Position numbers and translations under genes: made by a program. 64,000 nt of DNA from Phallusia mammillata. Lineage: Eukaryota; Chordata; Ascidiacea; Phlebobranchia; Ascidiidae. Where the stretch lies: contig QLIY01000316.1 in NCBI GenBank assembly GCA_003260075.1, forward strand, positions 1 to 64,000, in the 5' to 3' direction. The notes beneath the pieces were generated by a model. That model was not told the origin of the DNA. It was given only the letters and a program-made list of their open reading frames with translations, and searched no databases. The first letter of the stretch is position 1. Each line of letters begins with the position of its first letter. Positions 47,901 through 57,833 of this stretch are shown here, one piece after another.

Positions 47901-50900
47901 CAAGGACTGTTTAAACAGGTGCACAGTATATGCGAAAATGTCAGCCAACCAATTTGTGTTTAAAGTTGCTTTAGGACTAACTGATATTTTTCTTATCACG
48001 TGACGCAGATTCACTCGTCCGGAACACCTTGGCAGCGCGGCTAAAATCAAGTGCAGTCGTTGCCATAGTTACCAGGAATCAACCAAGCAGTTGACCTTGA
48101 ATAAGTTACCCATAGTGCTATGTTTTCATTTGAAGCGATTTGAACACACAAATAAGGTGAGCTTGTACTATTAAAAGTTGCGGAGTTTTGTTGAAGTTAA
48201 AAGTTTCTAATTTCGTTACTAAAGCAGTTATTACCAGGGAGTCCGAACCGCTTGTGGGTTCAGGTCCGGTTGGGGTTAACTTTGTTTTGTTTTTAGGGGT
48301 TCGAGTTTTTTTCAGGTTTTAAAAAATGTAGTTCGGGTTCGGGTTTTGTTCCGGTTTGAGCAAATTACCCGGTCCGAACCGTTTGGCGGCTTTTAAACCG
48401 GTTTAAATCCCCATTCTTATAGTTTAAATTCTACCCATTACCTACTTGGCCTTTTCATACTCTAGTAATTTTGTGGGACACTTTTAAATTCTTTTATGAC
48501 ACCTTCTATGGAAAATATACTAGACAACTGCAGGTTTCAGATTTTAGTAAAAAAAACTATTAATACATCAAAATGATACTGACGTCACAGCACACTTGGC
48601 AGACCCGGCGTTAACGCAATGTACGGTTTTTGAATTTACTTTAACCAAAATGGCAACTTTTACCAATTTTTTGCAGTCTCGACGAAAAATTGCTACTTAC
48701 ATCTCGTTTCCAATGGATCTTGACATGAGCCCATTCATGGCTTCCAGAAGAAGCGTAAATACAAGAGATGAAAATACTGTTGACGACGCACTGAAAGAAA
48801 ACAAGTAAGTACCTAGTGGTGGCGCATTTTTTACCTTTTTTAACACTAGATGGTATCGTGAGCAACGTTTTTCGTCTCATTGCAATTCTATAAGTCTAAA
48901 GAAGAGTTGTACTTCGGGTCGATTTTGGGTTTAAGTTTAAATTAGTTTGACTTGATTTAAACCTTAACTTGCACTAGGCTTTAATTGTGCCCTACATTCA
49001 CTAAATTAGCTTTGCCTTTTTTGGAACGTGTCTGGGCCTGCTTACAACTCTCGTCTGGGGAATCTATAAACAAAGAACTTAAAAATCACGAAACGTTTAT
49101 AAAATATTTTAACATGATTTAGTTTAGACCAGTTTGGTGGCATTGGACGAAGCAGGTGTTAAATTTGGTCGTTGTCTCTATTGCTTTTGATATAAAAGTT
49201 AAAAACCAAGAAATGAGCTAATTGCTCAGGTACTACCTGGTGGGCTGTTATTGAAAACAGCCGTGTTTCCACTAATAAAAGTTGAACGATTTTCGATCTG
49301 TAATGGGATGGTATTTGTCAATGCTGTCCCTAAATTTCAATGTTAGTCACAAATCACAACAAAGCCACTAAAATAATAAACAACAACTAAAGGCTTATAC
49401 CAACATCACTTATAGACAGAATATTGCAGAGATTGCAAACATAATACGAATATACAGGGATTATATAACACATTTATAAAATATAGCCGATACTTGTGGC
49501 AGCTTTGCAGTACGGCGCTTATTAGAATGCCGTTTCAGCATTATTGTTTTTACTGTTCGGGGTTCTGGATGACTTTCACCAGTGTTTTTTTTAAGGTGTT
49601 CCGAAACGGTCCCCCAAATTTCTCCAGCGGTTTCCCAAAATTCCCGTTTAAGCAAATATGGCTATTTTTTGGTATTTAAATGAAACACTTGCGGTCTCTT
49701 AAAACTACTTAGCGGTCACCCAAACCAAACCTTAAAAAAAACCTGACTTTCACCATTGGGTGTATCCTTATTTTTCATGGTGCAACTGGTTCATTCGAAA
49801 CAACACGCTGTTGTTATTGTTGTAGATTTGCAACTATTGGTTTCCTGTGGCATCTTAAATAGCCACAGGGCGTTTTCTGTTTTCGAATCTGTACCACTAA
49901 ACCACTTGTGGATTTGACGTGAAGTTATTTAAACTTGAGTAAGCCGCGATATGGTAGCGGAACACTTTAACCAGGTGTTTGCATATGTTTATTTCAGTCT
50001 CAAAATGTAGCTGCAATGTTTGTTTTAGATTAACCAATTGCTCTACGTAGCCTAAAATTCCTCTTTTTCTTTATATTACACTAATTTCCTCAATTTTCCT
50101 CAACAGCCCCCCCCCCACTAATTTCCTCAATTTTCCTCAACAGTCACAGTACGCCAGGGCCATTGAAGGCGCTATACCGAATGAATTTATGTTCTTCTTA
50201 AAATTTTCCTCAACAGTTAAGATTTTTTTTAAGTAACAGAAATACAAAAATGGATATTTAAACTCTTGTACATAATCTAAAAAAATGAGTAAATTAACTG
50301 GTTGCCGCGTTTTCGGGCCCCTAACGTATCAATGTGGGACTGTTTTTGCCTGTTGTTTTGTGTTATAAAGGCCACCTTATGCGATGAGCAGATATCCGTC
50401 TGTTTGACTACTTTGTCGCTGCATAGGGCGACTCAAAATCGGATGTCGATAATAGATACACAGATTGCAGAGGAATATATATGTATATGCTTCCCTATAG
50501 TTGTTTGTGCAAATCAGGTTACTGCGCTAACAGTAGGGTGTTTTGTACACCCCCCCCCCTATGCTTCCCTATAGTTGTTTGTGCAAATCAGGTTACTGCG
50601 CTAACAGCAGGGTATTTTGTATGAATAAAAGGGCCAGACTTTAGTCGCATGAAAAACAATGCAAATATGCAGTAATGTTTACAAATAATGACGAACACGT
50701 GTATAAAATATTGAATTTTCTTATGAATAACATTCACCAGGAGTATTTACCGGACAAATACAAATTGGCCTAACATATTCTGCGTTTTGACCGAATTCTC
50801 GTTTTCAGTATTCACTAATCAAAATTTGTAAAAAGTAAAAATATGCGTTTGCTGTGCTTAAAAAAATAACAAAATAGATGCGTACATTATCAAAACTCCC

Positions 50901-52606
50901 CCCCCCCATGCGTTTGCTGTGCTTAAAAAAATAACAAAATAGATGCGTACATTATAATCAAAACCAATTTGTTGTGTATTTATCAAAACGCATGTTAAAA
51001 AGGCCTTTGTTTATGTACACATACAGCACAGCAGTACATACTATGCACATAGCTGATCTGGTAAACATATTTATTGCAACGCATAAAGTGGATTTGACTC
51101 GGCGGGGAGGCATGTCTGACATTTTGCTCTGTGACGCAAGGGATTTTCGCAACACTCTTATTTGCATACTGTGCCGTCTTGACAGCCTTAATCGTTATGG
51201 CATGTCGATTTGCATGAAGATAAATTTAGTAACGGATTGTATTTGGACGACTTCTCTAAAATCGTTACGGTTAATATTTCTCGATGGTTTTTCGTAACAA
51301 AGTCCTTTTCCTAATTTTTCATAATTTTCCAAGTATATTTAGTAGAGAACTAACAAATTTGATTGTTTACAATTACGTTTCAGTTAATAAAAAAAGAATT
51401 TTAAGAAAGTATGTGATTAAAAAACACTTCCTTAAGAAATGTGGCAAAAATAATAGTTGTTGAAATTTACCAAAAGTCTTCTACTTTAAACAGTAAAATA
51501 TTTGATATAGTTGAGACAAAGATTAGCGCAGCAGGCAGCACAAAAAGTAAATTTAGCACAATAAGTAAACGAATGTATTTATGGGAAGAAATGCCCTCCC
51601 CCCCCCCGTTGAAATTTACCAAAAGTCTTCTACTTTAAACAGTAAAATATTTGATTTAATTGAACCAAAGATTAGCGCAGCATGCAGCACGATAAGTATA
51701 TATTTAGCACAATAAGTAAACGATTGTATTTATGGGAAGAAATGCCCGGCTAGCTTAAGTTTTAATGGTTGTTGCAAACAAAACTACACTGATTTTGGAG
51801 CTGTTGGTTAAATTTGCCAAGTTTTGTATCATTTTAAACGAAATTATTTATACTTTTAGTTTAACAAACCAAACATGATAATATGCTATATTTCATGCAA
51901 AACGATTATTCGATATGTTGTTTAAATATTTTACTTTTTTTAACCTTTGTGCCTTTGTAATGTTCACTTTCAAAATGAAAGAAGTTGGTTAAATTTAGGT
52001 GATTGACGTTATGTGGTACAAAGTATAAAACTATGTGATTCAGTTTAGAAGTTTACCAGTGACTAAGTCGCATTGAAATATGACAATTAAATCAAAAAAC
52101 ATAGCTCTTATGTGAACAGTGAATTCTAAAAATAAATAATCAATAATTTCACGAACAATTATTTCAAATCATCGGTATGGTCGTGTCATTTTAAAATTGT
52201 GACCTAGATGTGTTTTCAACAACATTTTTTCAACATATAGGCTATGGTTGTCAAAAACTAACAGTTATGTATTATGCTAAACCCGTCAAAATTTGGAACA
52301 CTGTGTTTTTTTAACTTTGAACTCGTGTACAGTCTCACAATTTGACACGCATTGGTTTTCGAAAGTTTTAAGCCAATAGCTTTTGAAGACCCAAACTTAT
52401 ATTGCTATGTTGTAGACACAGCTAAACGGTGAAAAGTTTAAGGTCAAGTTAATGATGAAATAACGGCCCAAATAGACGTAAAAGGCGACATGCTTTGTTG
52501 TTCAAACGTTTCACTGTCATCATCAGTGAAACGTTTGGACAATAAAGCATGTCGCTTTTTACGTCTATTCGGGATATTTTTTTTCAATTGTTGTTGTGTA
52601 TTGAAT

Positions 52607-52694
<88 letters not shown>

Positions 52695-54432
52695 GATATT
52701 TTTTTCAATTGTTGTTGCGTATTGAATGGTTATTACATCATCATATTGCATTACCGTGTCAAAGCGTCATAGTCCCCAATGGGCCTACGCAAAGCAGTTT
52801 GGAAACCCCTGATTATCACACTTGTATGATAATTGACATCACTCAACTCACTTGACTATATTCAATCCCTGTTGGTTTATGAGAACAGCTCAATATTATG
52901 TAGGCACTCAGACTATCGCTAGAACCTTGTACACACAAATGTAATTTGAGCCTTTTGTTTCCCGTCGCACAAACCAGCGTCAGACTCTTATAAGTATTGT
53001 TTTTAGCCGGTTCAAACAGTGTGTGGTGATATATATAACTCGTGCTCATAGCGTGTTGAAACCGGATCAGACTTTAAACTGGCCTTTCCTCGGGAATATT
53101 ACTCCTGTTGTGGTAACGCTGACGCGTCATATGATGTCGAAACAATGTGTTTTCGACGCGTTTTCTACGTCATGTTGATTGCAACCTATGTTGACGGTTG
53201 TTCCTCTTTGGTTTGTTGATTATGAAACCAGCGCAGTAAACACGTTGCTGACGTAAGCGCAGAAGTTCATTAACCTGCCTGTTGTCACGTACACATTTCA
53301 GGAAAAACTGATTTTGACTTTGTGTGAAGTTCAGGGTGTTACAAAAATCCGTTTTTGATTTTGGTCGCTATAATGCTTGTAGTTTCAAAAACAGTTGGGT
53401 CAGCATAACCACATATGTTATTCCGTTTTCATGCACTTGTTTCCTAAACTTTCATGTGACTGTGTTTGCGTAATGGTTTTTCGCAATATTACATGCTCAG
53501 AGATCTAATGTAAGTTAAAGTGACATAACATAAAAAGACACGTTCATCCCCGTGTGCAGAGCAGCTATTCTTAGACTGGGACTTTTCATGTGATTATAAA
53601 TTTTCACAGTATAATGACAAACTCATATGATATATTACCTGGCTGTGAAAGTACCTGTGTTTTTTTACTTAAAATGGTCTCAACGTTAAGAACCACAGAC
53701 AGTCCATTCGATTGTATATGGGACTGTTTTTGAATCTTAAGACTTATATTCCACATTGCGAATTCGTTCATGATTAAAATGTTTGTTTAAAGTGTGTCTT
53801 AATTTGCGACATTTTGATTAAACTGGTAAGTTTTTTTTTCTCGAATTTTTAAAACCAGGTGTTTTTGCTTTTTAGGTAAATGTTGAGCGCTAAAACAATG
53901 GTTGACATTTTTTTATGTAAGTTATGATACTGACCCCCCCCCCCCTCATGATTAAAATGTTTGTTTAAAGTGTGTCTTAATTTGCGACATTTTAAATAAA
54001 CTGGTAAATTTTTTTTCTCGAATTTTTAAAACCATGTGTTTTTGCTTTTTAGGTAAATGTTGAGCGCTAAAACAATGGTTGATATTTTTTTTATGTAAGT
54101 TATGATACTGACGATGAAATAAAGCTTTTTGTCTTTCTAGACCTATTCATAACCAGTTATATACCATCAAGGTACTGCAGCAAATATTGCACATGATTTT
54201 CTAATCAAACTAAACTCGAAATGTTGTTTTTGCCTGAAGGTATTCGTTGTTTGCGGTGGTGAACCACTTGGGATCACTGCAAAGCGGACATTACTCGGTT
54301 TTTGTTCGTCAACACAGAGATCAGTGGTTTCAATGCAACGATGCAACCATATTGAAAGCTACCATTCCGGATGTAATGCAATCGGAAGCCTATCTGCTTT
54401 TCTATCACAAGCAATACATTGATTACGATTAA
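38599..54432 (+). CDS. USP22: USP22/Ubp8-type SAGA deubiquitinase, 12 exons
   Basis: Exons: 38599-38715, 39171-39265, 39848-39974, 41116-41194, 43600-43721, 44083-44184, 45250-45404, 46900-47156, 47789-47918, 48009-48156, 48677-48804, 54240-54432. They sum to 1653 nt in one frame: 550 residues against about 525 in human USP22. An N-terminal Cys/His-rich ZnF-UBP domain (about 6-113) precedes a UCH catalytic domain with the Cys box NLGNTCFMN (Cys173), a QQDAHEF block (exon 7), two zinc-binding CxxC pairs and the His box SGHY (His504). The third triad residue is Asn520, as in yeast Ubp8. The family removes ubiquitin from histones H2A/H2B in the SAGA coactivator. Exon 8 has an insertion with an Asn run not expected from vertebrate USP22. 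Exon 4 (WEPT block) occurs twice, at 41116-41194 and 42540-42618. USP27X and USP51 are vertebrate paralogues of the same clade, so the symbol names the clade. Confidence 0.93.
39402..39709 (+). repeat. Duplication around a G-spacer (USP intron 2)
   Basis: Copies 39402-39508 and 39601-39709. Copy 1 carries an extra hAT-like end (CAGGGGTTCTTAACC, from 39511) before the G-run (39590-39600). Confidence 0.85.
40074..40374. mobile_element. hAT-like MITE (CAGGGGTGGGCAA ends)
   Basis: Inverted ends CAGGGGTGGGCAACC and GGTTGCCCACCCCTG. The flanking 8-mers agree at 5 of 8 positions. Its right part reappears at 41662-41755 as part of the 1.4-kb duplication. Confidence 0.65.
41398..41474 (+). repeat. 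Tandem duplication of a TATGGGATTTCAGCC unit
   Basis: Two adjacent units of about 37 bases ending TTCAGCCTCATTACCCTG. The same pair recurs at 42818-42893 within the 1.4-kb duplication. Confidence 0.6.
41862..41949. repeat. 88-C homopolymer in USP intron 4
   Basis: Lies in copy 2 of the 1.4-kb duplication at the place where copy 1 has about 45 bases of ordinary sequence. Confidence 0.95.
42540..42618 (+). pseudogene. Second copy of USP exon 4
   Basis: This 79-nt copy is identical to the exon at 41116-41194, with intact acceptor and donor. It lies in the right-hand copy of a 1.4-kb direct duplication. Because 79 is not a multiple of three, using both copies would break the frame. It is therefore an alternative to the first copy, or more likely an assembly duplicate. 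Confidence 0.75.
43286..43435 (+). mobile_element. Dispersed repeat carrying hammerhead copy b
   Basis: Shares the GAATAGGTGAGGC block, a GGCTACACCAGCC inverted motif and the hammerhead-like 3' end with the element at 44285-44476, and partly with the minus-strand copy at 6255-6350. Its left inverted end is missing or eroded. Confidence 0.45.
43378..43429 (+). ncRNA. Hammerhead-like ribozyme motif, copy b
   Basis: Stem I AGCTGCA/TGCAGCT is perfect (7 bp). The cores CTGATGA (43385-43391) and GAAA are intact, stem III is short, and GTC precedes the predicted cut after C43422. Stem II is weakened (GACC/GTTC). It lies in USP intron 4 and shares about 100 bases of upstream sequence with copies a and c. 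Confidence 0.6.
43874..44075 (+). repeat. Duplication around a C-spacer (USP intron 5)
   Basis: Copies 43874-43970 and 43981-44075, C-run 43971-43981. It ends just before exon 6. Confidence 0.85.
44285..44476 (+). mobile_element. 192-bp element with inverted ends and hammerhead end
   Basis: The first 30 bases and the reverse complement of the last 30 match at 26 positions. The right end coincides with the 3' half of hammerhead copy c. The interior shares a GAATAGGTGAGGC block with the copy b repeat near 43290. There is no coding capacity and no clear target-site duplication. Confidence 0.5.
44420..44471 (+). ncRNA. Hammerhead-like ribozyme motif, copy c (best core)
   Basis: Core CTGATGA (44427-44433), stem II GACCT-TAT-AGGTT (one G-U pair), GAAA (44447-44450), stem III 44451-44462 with a small loop, GTC with the predicted cut after C44464, and stem I AGCTG/CAGCT plus one mismatch. 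All conserved core positions of a type I hammerhead are present. It sits at the 3' end of a 192-bp element with inverted ends (44285-44476) in USP intron 6. Confidence 0.62.
44547..44598 (+). ncRNA. Hammerhead-like motif, copy d (duplicate of c)
   Basis: Same layout as copy c with CTGATGA (44554-44560) and GAAA intact, but CTC instead of GTC at the cut site and one change in the 3' strand of stem I. It lies just after a ten-C spacer and may be the other allele of copy c rather than a separate locus. Confidence 0.5.
44770..45073 (+). repeat. Duplication around a ten-C spacer (USP intron 6)
   Basis: Copies 44770-44917 and 44928-45073, C-run 44918-44927. Confidence 0.88.
45543..46202 (+). repeat. 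Duplication around a ten-C spacer (USP intron 7)
   Basis: Copies 45543-45864 and 45875-46202, spacer 45865-45874. They differ by scattered substitutions and small indels. Confidence 0.88.
46233..46841. mobile_element. TAGGGATG MITE interrupted by other repeats
   Basis: Starts TAGGGATGGGCC and ends GGCCCATTCCTA. It is about 245 bases longer than the 364-bp relative because a CAGTGGTTCCCAAC-type hAT end (from 46433), an N (46607) and a tRNA-derived SINE (46631-46750) interrupt it. It lies in USP intron 7. Confidence 0.55.
46631..46750 (+). mobile_element. SINE family 2 copy in USP intron 7
   Basis: Same head, CCTGACCCACATACAGACAT linker, B-box GGGTTCGAACCCC and A-rich tail as the minus-strand copy at 11063-11179. 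Confidence 0.6.
47587..47745 (+). mobile_element. SINE family 1 copy in USP intron 8
   Basis: tRNA-like head with intact B box GGTTCGAATCC, then CAGGCTAGATTTTTC and a body with a CCTTGCCACGTGG block that also occurs at 9545-9710 and 12130-12300. The D arm has an extra base. Confidence 0.6.
50079..50143 (+). repeat. Short duplication around a ten-C spacer (USP intron 11)
   Basis: Copies 50079-50106 and 50117-50143, C-run 50107-50116. Confidence 0.8.
50486..50622 (+). repeat. Duplication around a ten-C spacer (USP intron 11)
   Basis: Copies 50486-50549 and 50560-50622, C-run 50550-50559. Confidence 0.85.
50843..50960 (+). repeat. Duplication around a ten-C spacer (USP intron 11)
   Basis: Copies 50843-50897 and 50908-50960, C-run 50898-50907. 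Confidence 0.85.
51458..51747 (+). repeat. Duplication around a ten-C spacer (USP intron 11)
   Basis: Copies 51458-51597 and 51608-51747, C-run 51598-51607. Confidence 0.88.
52467..52573. repeat. 107-bp near-perfect palindrome
   Basis: Two 50-base arms (52467-52516 and 52524-52573), matching at about 46 positions, surround a 7-base centre TCATCAT. Across the centre the minus strand reads CTGATGATGACAGTGAAAC, the same motif family as at 26105. It lies in USP intron 11, directly before an 84-C run. Confidence 0.8.
52609..52692. repeat. 84-C homopolymer in USP intron 11
   Basis: Flanked on both sides by the same roughly 37 bases (52571-52608 and 52693-52729), next to the 107-bp palindrome. Confidence 0.95.
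53768..54112 (+). repeat. Duplication around a C-spacer (USP intron 11)
   Basis: Copies 53768-53933 and 53946-54112, C-run 53934-53945. It lies just before the last USP exon. Confidence 0.88.
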
Positions 54433-54741
54433 ATTTAAGGACTACCTGTCTGGCTGCTGTTGTTGTTGTTGTTTACTTTAATTTAGGTTCAACCTGGCTT
54501 GTTTACTGTTACAAGCAAAGTATAAACGACTTTTGGAATCTACTTTGTAAGCGTGAGTGTTTTGTTGACCCCAATATTCCAAAGTTCATTTTGGACGGCA
54601 AGCTTCTTGGCAACGCCGGATGATTCTCAAAGCGTTTTTTGGAGTTGTTTGCTCATCAAGAAGCTTACTTTATGGATGCAAAGTTTTTCTGTAAGGACAT
54701 CGATTCGTTGGAACAGATTGGGCTAAAGTTTTTTAATTTGA

Positions 54742-54747
54742 AATAAA
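54742..54747 (+). other. Polyadenylation signal of the USP gene
   Basis: AATAAA about 310 bases after the USP stop codon. Confidence 0.55.
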
Positions 54748-56543
54748 TATAAAACGTGTAGGTTTTGTGCTTGTTGTTTCTTGAATAGCGAAAGCACATC
54801 GTCTAAATACTCTATAAAACATCTCTACATTAATACCCACGCAATTTAGTTGGCTATGTACCCATATATTGTTTCCAACTAGGCCATGTATCCATATTAT
54901 GTTGCTGAAAAAAGTGCAGCCGAAATTCAGAATGGAAATGCCTATATTAAAACAAATTTTCGAAGGAACCAATTTGTCTGCAGTGCGTACAGATTGAAGT
55001 TATTTTACACATAGGCTACAGTACCGCGGTAAGCAAAGTATCTAAATTTGGCATGTTTAGACTTTTAAGACTGAACACGGTAATGTGTTTTTGAGTTGTA
55101 ACGTAAATAGGAAAAAAACTGTTTTATTTGGGTGTGTTGTAGTTTATTCAGCTACCAATTTTCCAATCTGCAGTTTTCTCCAATATTACTTCATTAAAGT
55201 TCAAAACGTTTGGAATGTTGCACCAACAATTGGTATTTTGTTTTACCCCGTTGGTCCTACTTTCTTTTTAACTGCACTTTTTCTTTGAATAAAAAGTGTC
55301 CTGCTTAATTTTGTGTCACTGTGCTGTCACGTGAGTTCCAAATGACAGCCAACGCAAACGAAATTACATCGCTGATCATTGTAAACAGAAAACTTCATGA
55401 CAAAGGTAGAAATATTTATTTTGTCGGCATGTGATCAAACAAGGTCTACGTATGCCCATTTTATTCCTTTTTTCAAAAACTTTTTGGTGTATGGTCTCAA
55501 ACAAGAAAACAACAAACCAAATTGTTACAATCAAACATATTGATAACAGGTGGGTTAGCCTACTTTAGTTATTTACAAACACGCATAAGGAAACTAGAAA
55601 TATAAATGGGAAACAGCAGTACTATTTTTCAGACATTTTGCGTTAACACACTTAATTAGTCTTACTTTTCTTCAAGAATGACAAAAACGGCAATATGCGT
55701 AGTTTTTTACATTCTGCTTTTATAATGTGAAAAAGTTTGTTGCAAAAAAAGCAGTCGCCTTGAAATGTCTTCCACGGAAGGCAAATGGTGACGTGGAACT
55801 TTAAATCGAGATATAATTGCTTGGGCAGGCTGCCAAACATATCCCGAGGGACAATTTTGCTTTGCGTCAGTGCTGCTAAATCGCGTTCCAGGCTAGCTCA
55901 CAACCAGCCAAGCTAGCCGTTCGGTTCTCAAAAAAAGTATGCCGCATTCCCACAAACTAGAGAAAAAAGAAACTTGTAGCTGTAAACACCAACGGCGTTG
56001 GCGAAGCGCGCACTGTATTTACATGCAGGTTGTGGTGACCTAGAAAAACAAGTTTGCTGTGTTGCAAAACGCACAGGTGCAATAAAGCTAATAAGTGGTC
56101 CTTGGGCGTGGAATTGCCCTCTTCGTTTGCTTAAATCTGATTGGTTAGTGTTGAACAAATGCTGAAAACGCCCATGGACTGTGCCGCTTGTTATCAGTTA
56201 TGTAGGTGTGTGGTTGCCTTTGTTTGACAAGCACAACAGTTCAAATATTGTAGTATTAAGTGGATAAAATGCATCTGTGAATGTCTGTCCAATCTGAATG
56301 TGCTGACCCATTATTTTGGCTATACAAATGAAACCAAAACCTTTTTATTGCATTAGACTTGAGCTCTTGGAAAGCATTTTATGAAGGCTTTTTTATTAGG
56401 TAATTAGATATATGTGTTAAAAAGCACTTATTACCATATGATCTTGTATTTATACAAAATCATTTTTTAAACAGTTACTGATTTGATTCCTAGATGAAGT
56501 AAGCCAATGAATGACAAAATACACATTACAGTAAGTTGGACAG
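54748..56543. other. Region between two convergent genes
   Basis: No coding or structured feature recognised. Confidence 0.5.
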
Positions 56544-56549
56544 TTTATT
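56544..56549 (-). other. Candidate polyadenylation signal of the 57 kb gene
   Basis: AATAAA on the minus strand about 630 bases beyond the stop codon of the gene at 57180-57833. Confidence 0.35.
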
Positions 56550-57179
56550 GACATTTTCAACAGCTCTGCACTGGGGCATGAGTAAGCAGGGAAAGGAAAT
56601 AACAACACAGCAATACAAATATACAAACATCACAGCGCTTCCATTTATAGCTAACACTAAACAAAAACAAGATGAGCACCTTTTAACCAGTTAACAGCTG
56701 GTATAGTGGCAACTTATTTGAGGTGTTTGTTGGATAACCAACATCCACAAAGTAATATCATTAGGATGTAACTTTAAGTTGCAAAAAGTTAAATACGAAA
56801 TTTTCCTGTTTTTGCTTTTAAGTTTGCTTGATAACCACATTGTTTTGATTATGGGACAGAGTTTGTGAAATAAAAATTGTACGAAGGTAAATAAACTTTA
56901 AAAGCTTGCAGGTTAAACCAAGTGTTAAAAATGTGATAATTTGTTCTAAAAAAAGTTTTGTTTACAATAGTGAGGATGCAATTTATAAAATATAATGCCC
57001 ACTTTTTATAGGTTTTTGACCATGAAATCTCCCACAAAACCCGAAACCAATGTACACACACATACACAATCACACAGCTCTTTTGTTTTTATAGTTTACT
57101 GCATGTAAGCAGGCCACCAGAACTTTTAGGAAATACGTCTTTTAAAAATAAATGTACTTGCTCCCGGACACCATGATTG

Positions 57180-57833
57180 TTACCGTTCAGGCACAGATGA
57201 AATTTTTGGGTTGCTACTTGGGGTCAAAGGTGGGATAGGCGACATTGACCCATCAGAACTTGCATCTGAAAGGTGGCGCACTCGAGATAAAATGTCATAG
57301 TCCTGAGTTTCGGAATTAGTTTTTTGTGGTTTTCGGGGTTCCAGGTCTTGATGTTGCTTAACCTCTGTTGTCATGACCCTATTAAAACAAATCATTACTT
57401 TACAATGACAAATTTCTGTGTGCTCTATTTACAGTTAATTTTCTTTACATATTTTTCAAACACAAATTTTGTGGATCTTCAACCGCCTATGTTTTGCGTC
57501 TAAAAATTTCCAAGATATTTTATCAAACATTTTATCTTTTTTAAACATTGGCATTATGAAAATATAAAACTGTTCGTAACTTACCCATCATGTCCAACCA
57601 GCACAAACTTGTTGAACATTGTGGACAGCCATGACTTATCTGAAAATGATAAATGAGTTTGTAAGATTTACACCATAAACTTAAAGTCTATTGTTCTACA
57701 GCATGAAATTACCAGTTTCTGAAGATGAAACTTTGGTGTCTTTAGGACATTTGGTGTTGGTTTCTATGTGATCAGAATTACATTGACAGGCTTGGGTGGC
57801 AACAAACGCTGTTATGCTTGGAACACTAGACAT
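57180..57833 (-). CDS. Unrecognised 124-residue Ser/Pro-rich protein, 3 exons
   Basis: Exons on the minus strand: 57713-57833 (ATG at 57833), 57585-57639, 57180-57378 (stop at 57180-57182). GT/AG borders and phases (1, 2) agree and give 375 nt, 124 residues. There is no signal peptide and no membrane segment. The N-terminus has three Cys, the short middle exon encodes a hydrophobic-aromatic block (WLSTMFNKFVLVGHDG), and the C-terminus is Ser/Pro-rich (SDASSDGSMSPIPPLTP) with several SP/TP sites that look like proline-directed kinase targets. I do not recognise the family. It converges with the USP gene, which ends 2.7 kb away. The consistent splicing makes it a real gene candidate rather than chance frames. 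The function is unknown. Confidence 0.6.

Larger units (their letters stand above)
48805..54239. other. Large last intron of the USP gene
   Basis: A 5.4-kb intron filled with short duplications around C-runs and a 107-bp palindrome. I see no nested gene. Confidence 0.6.
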
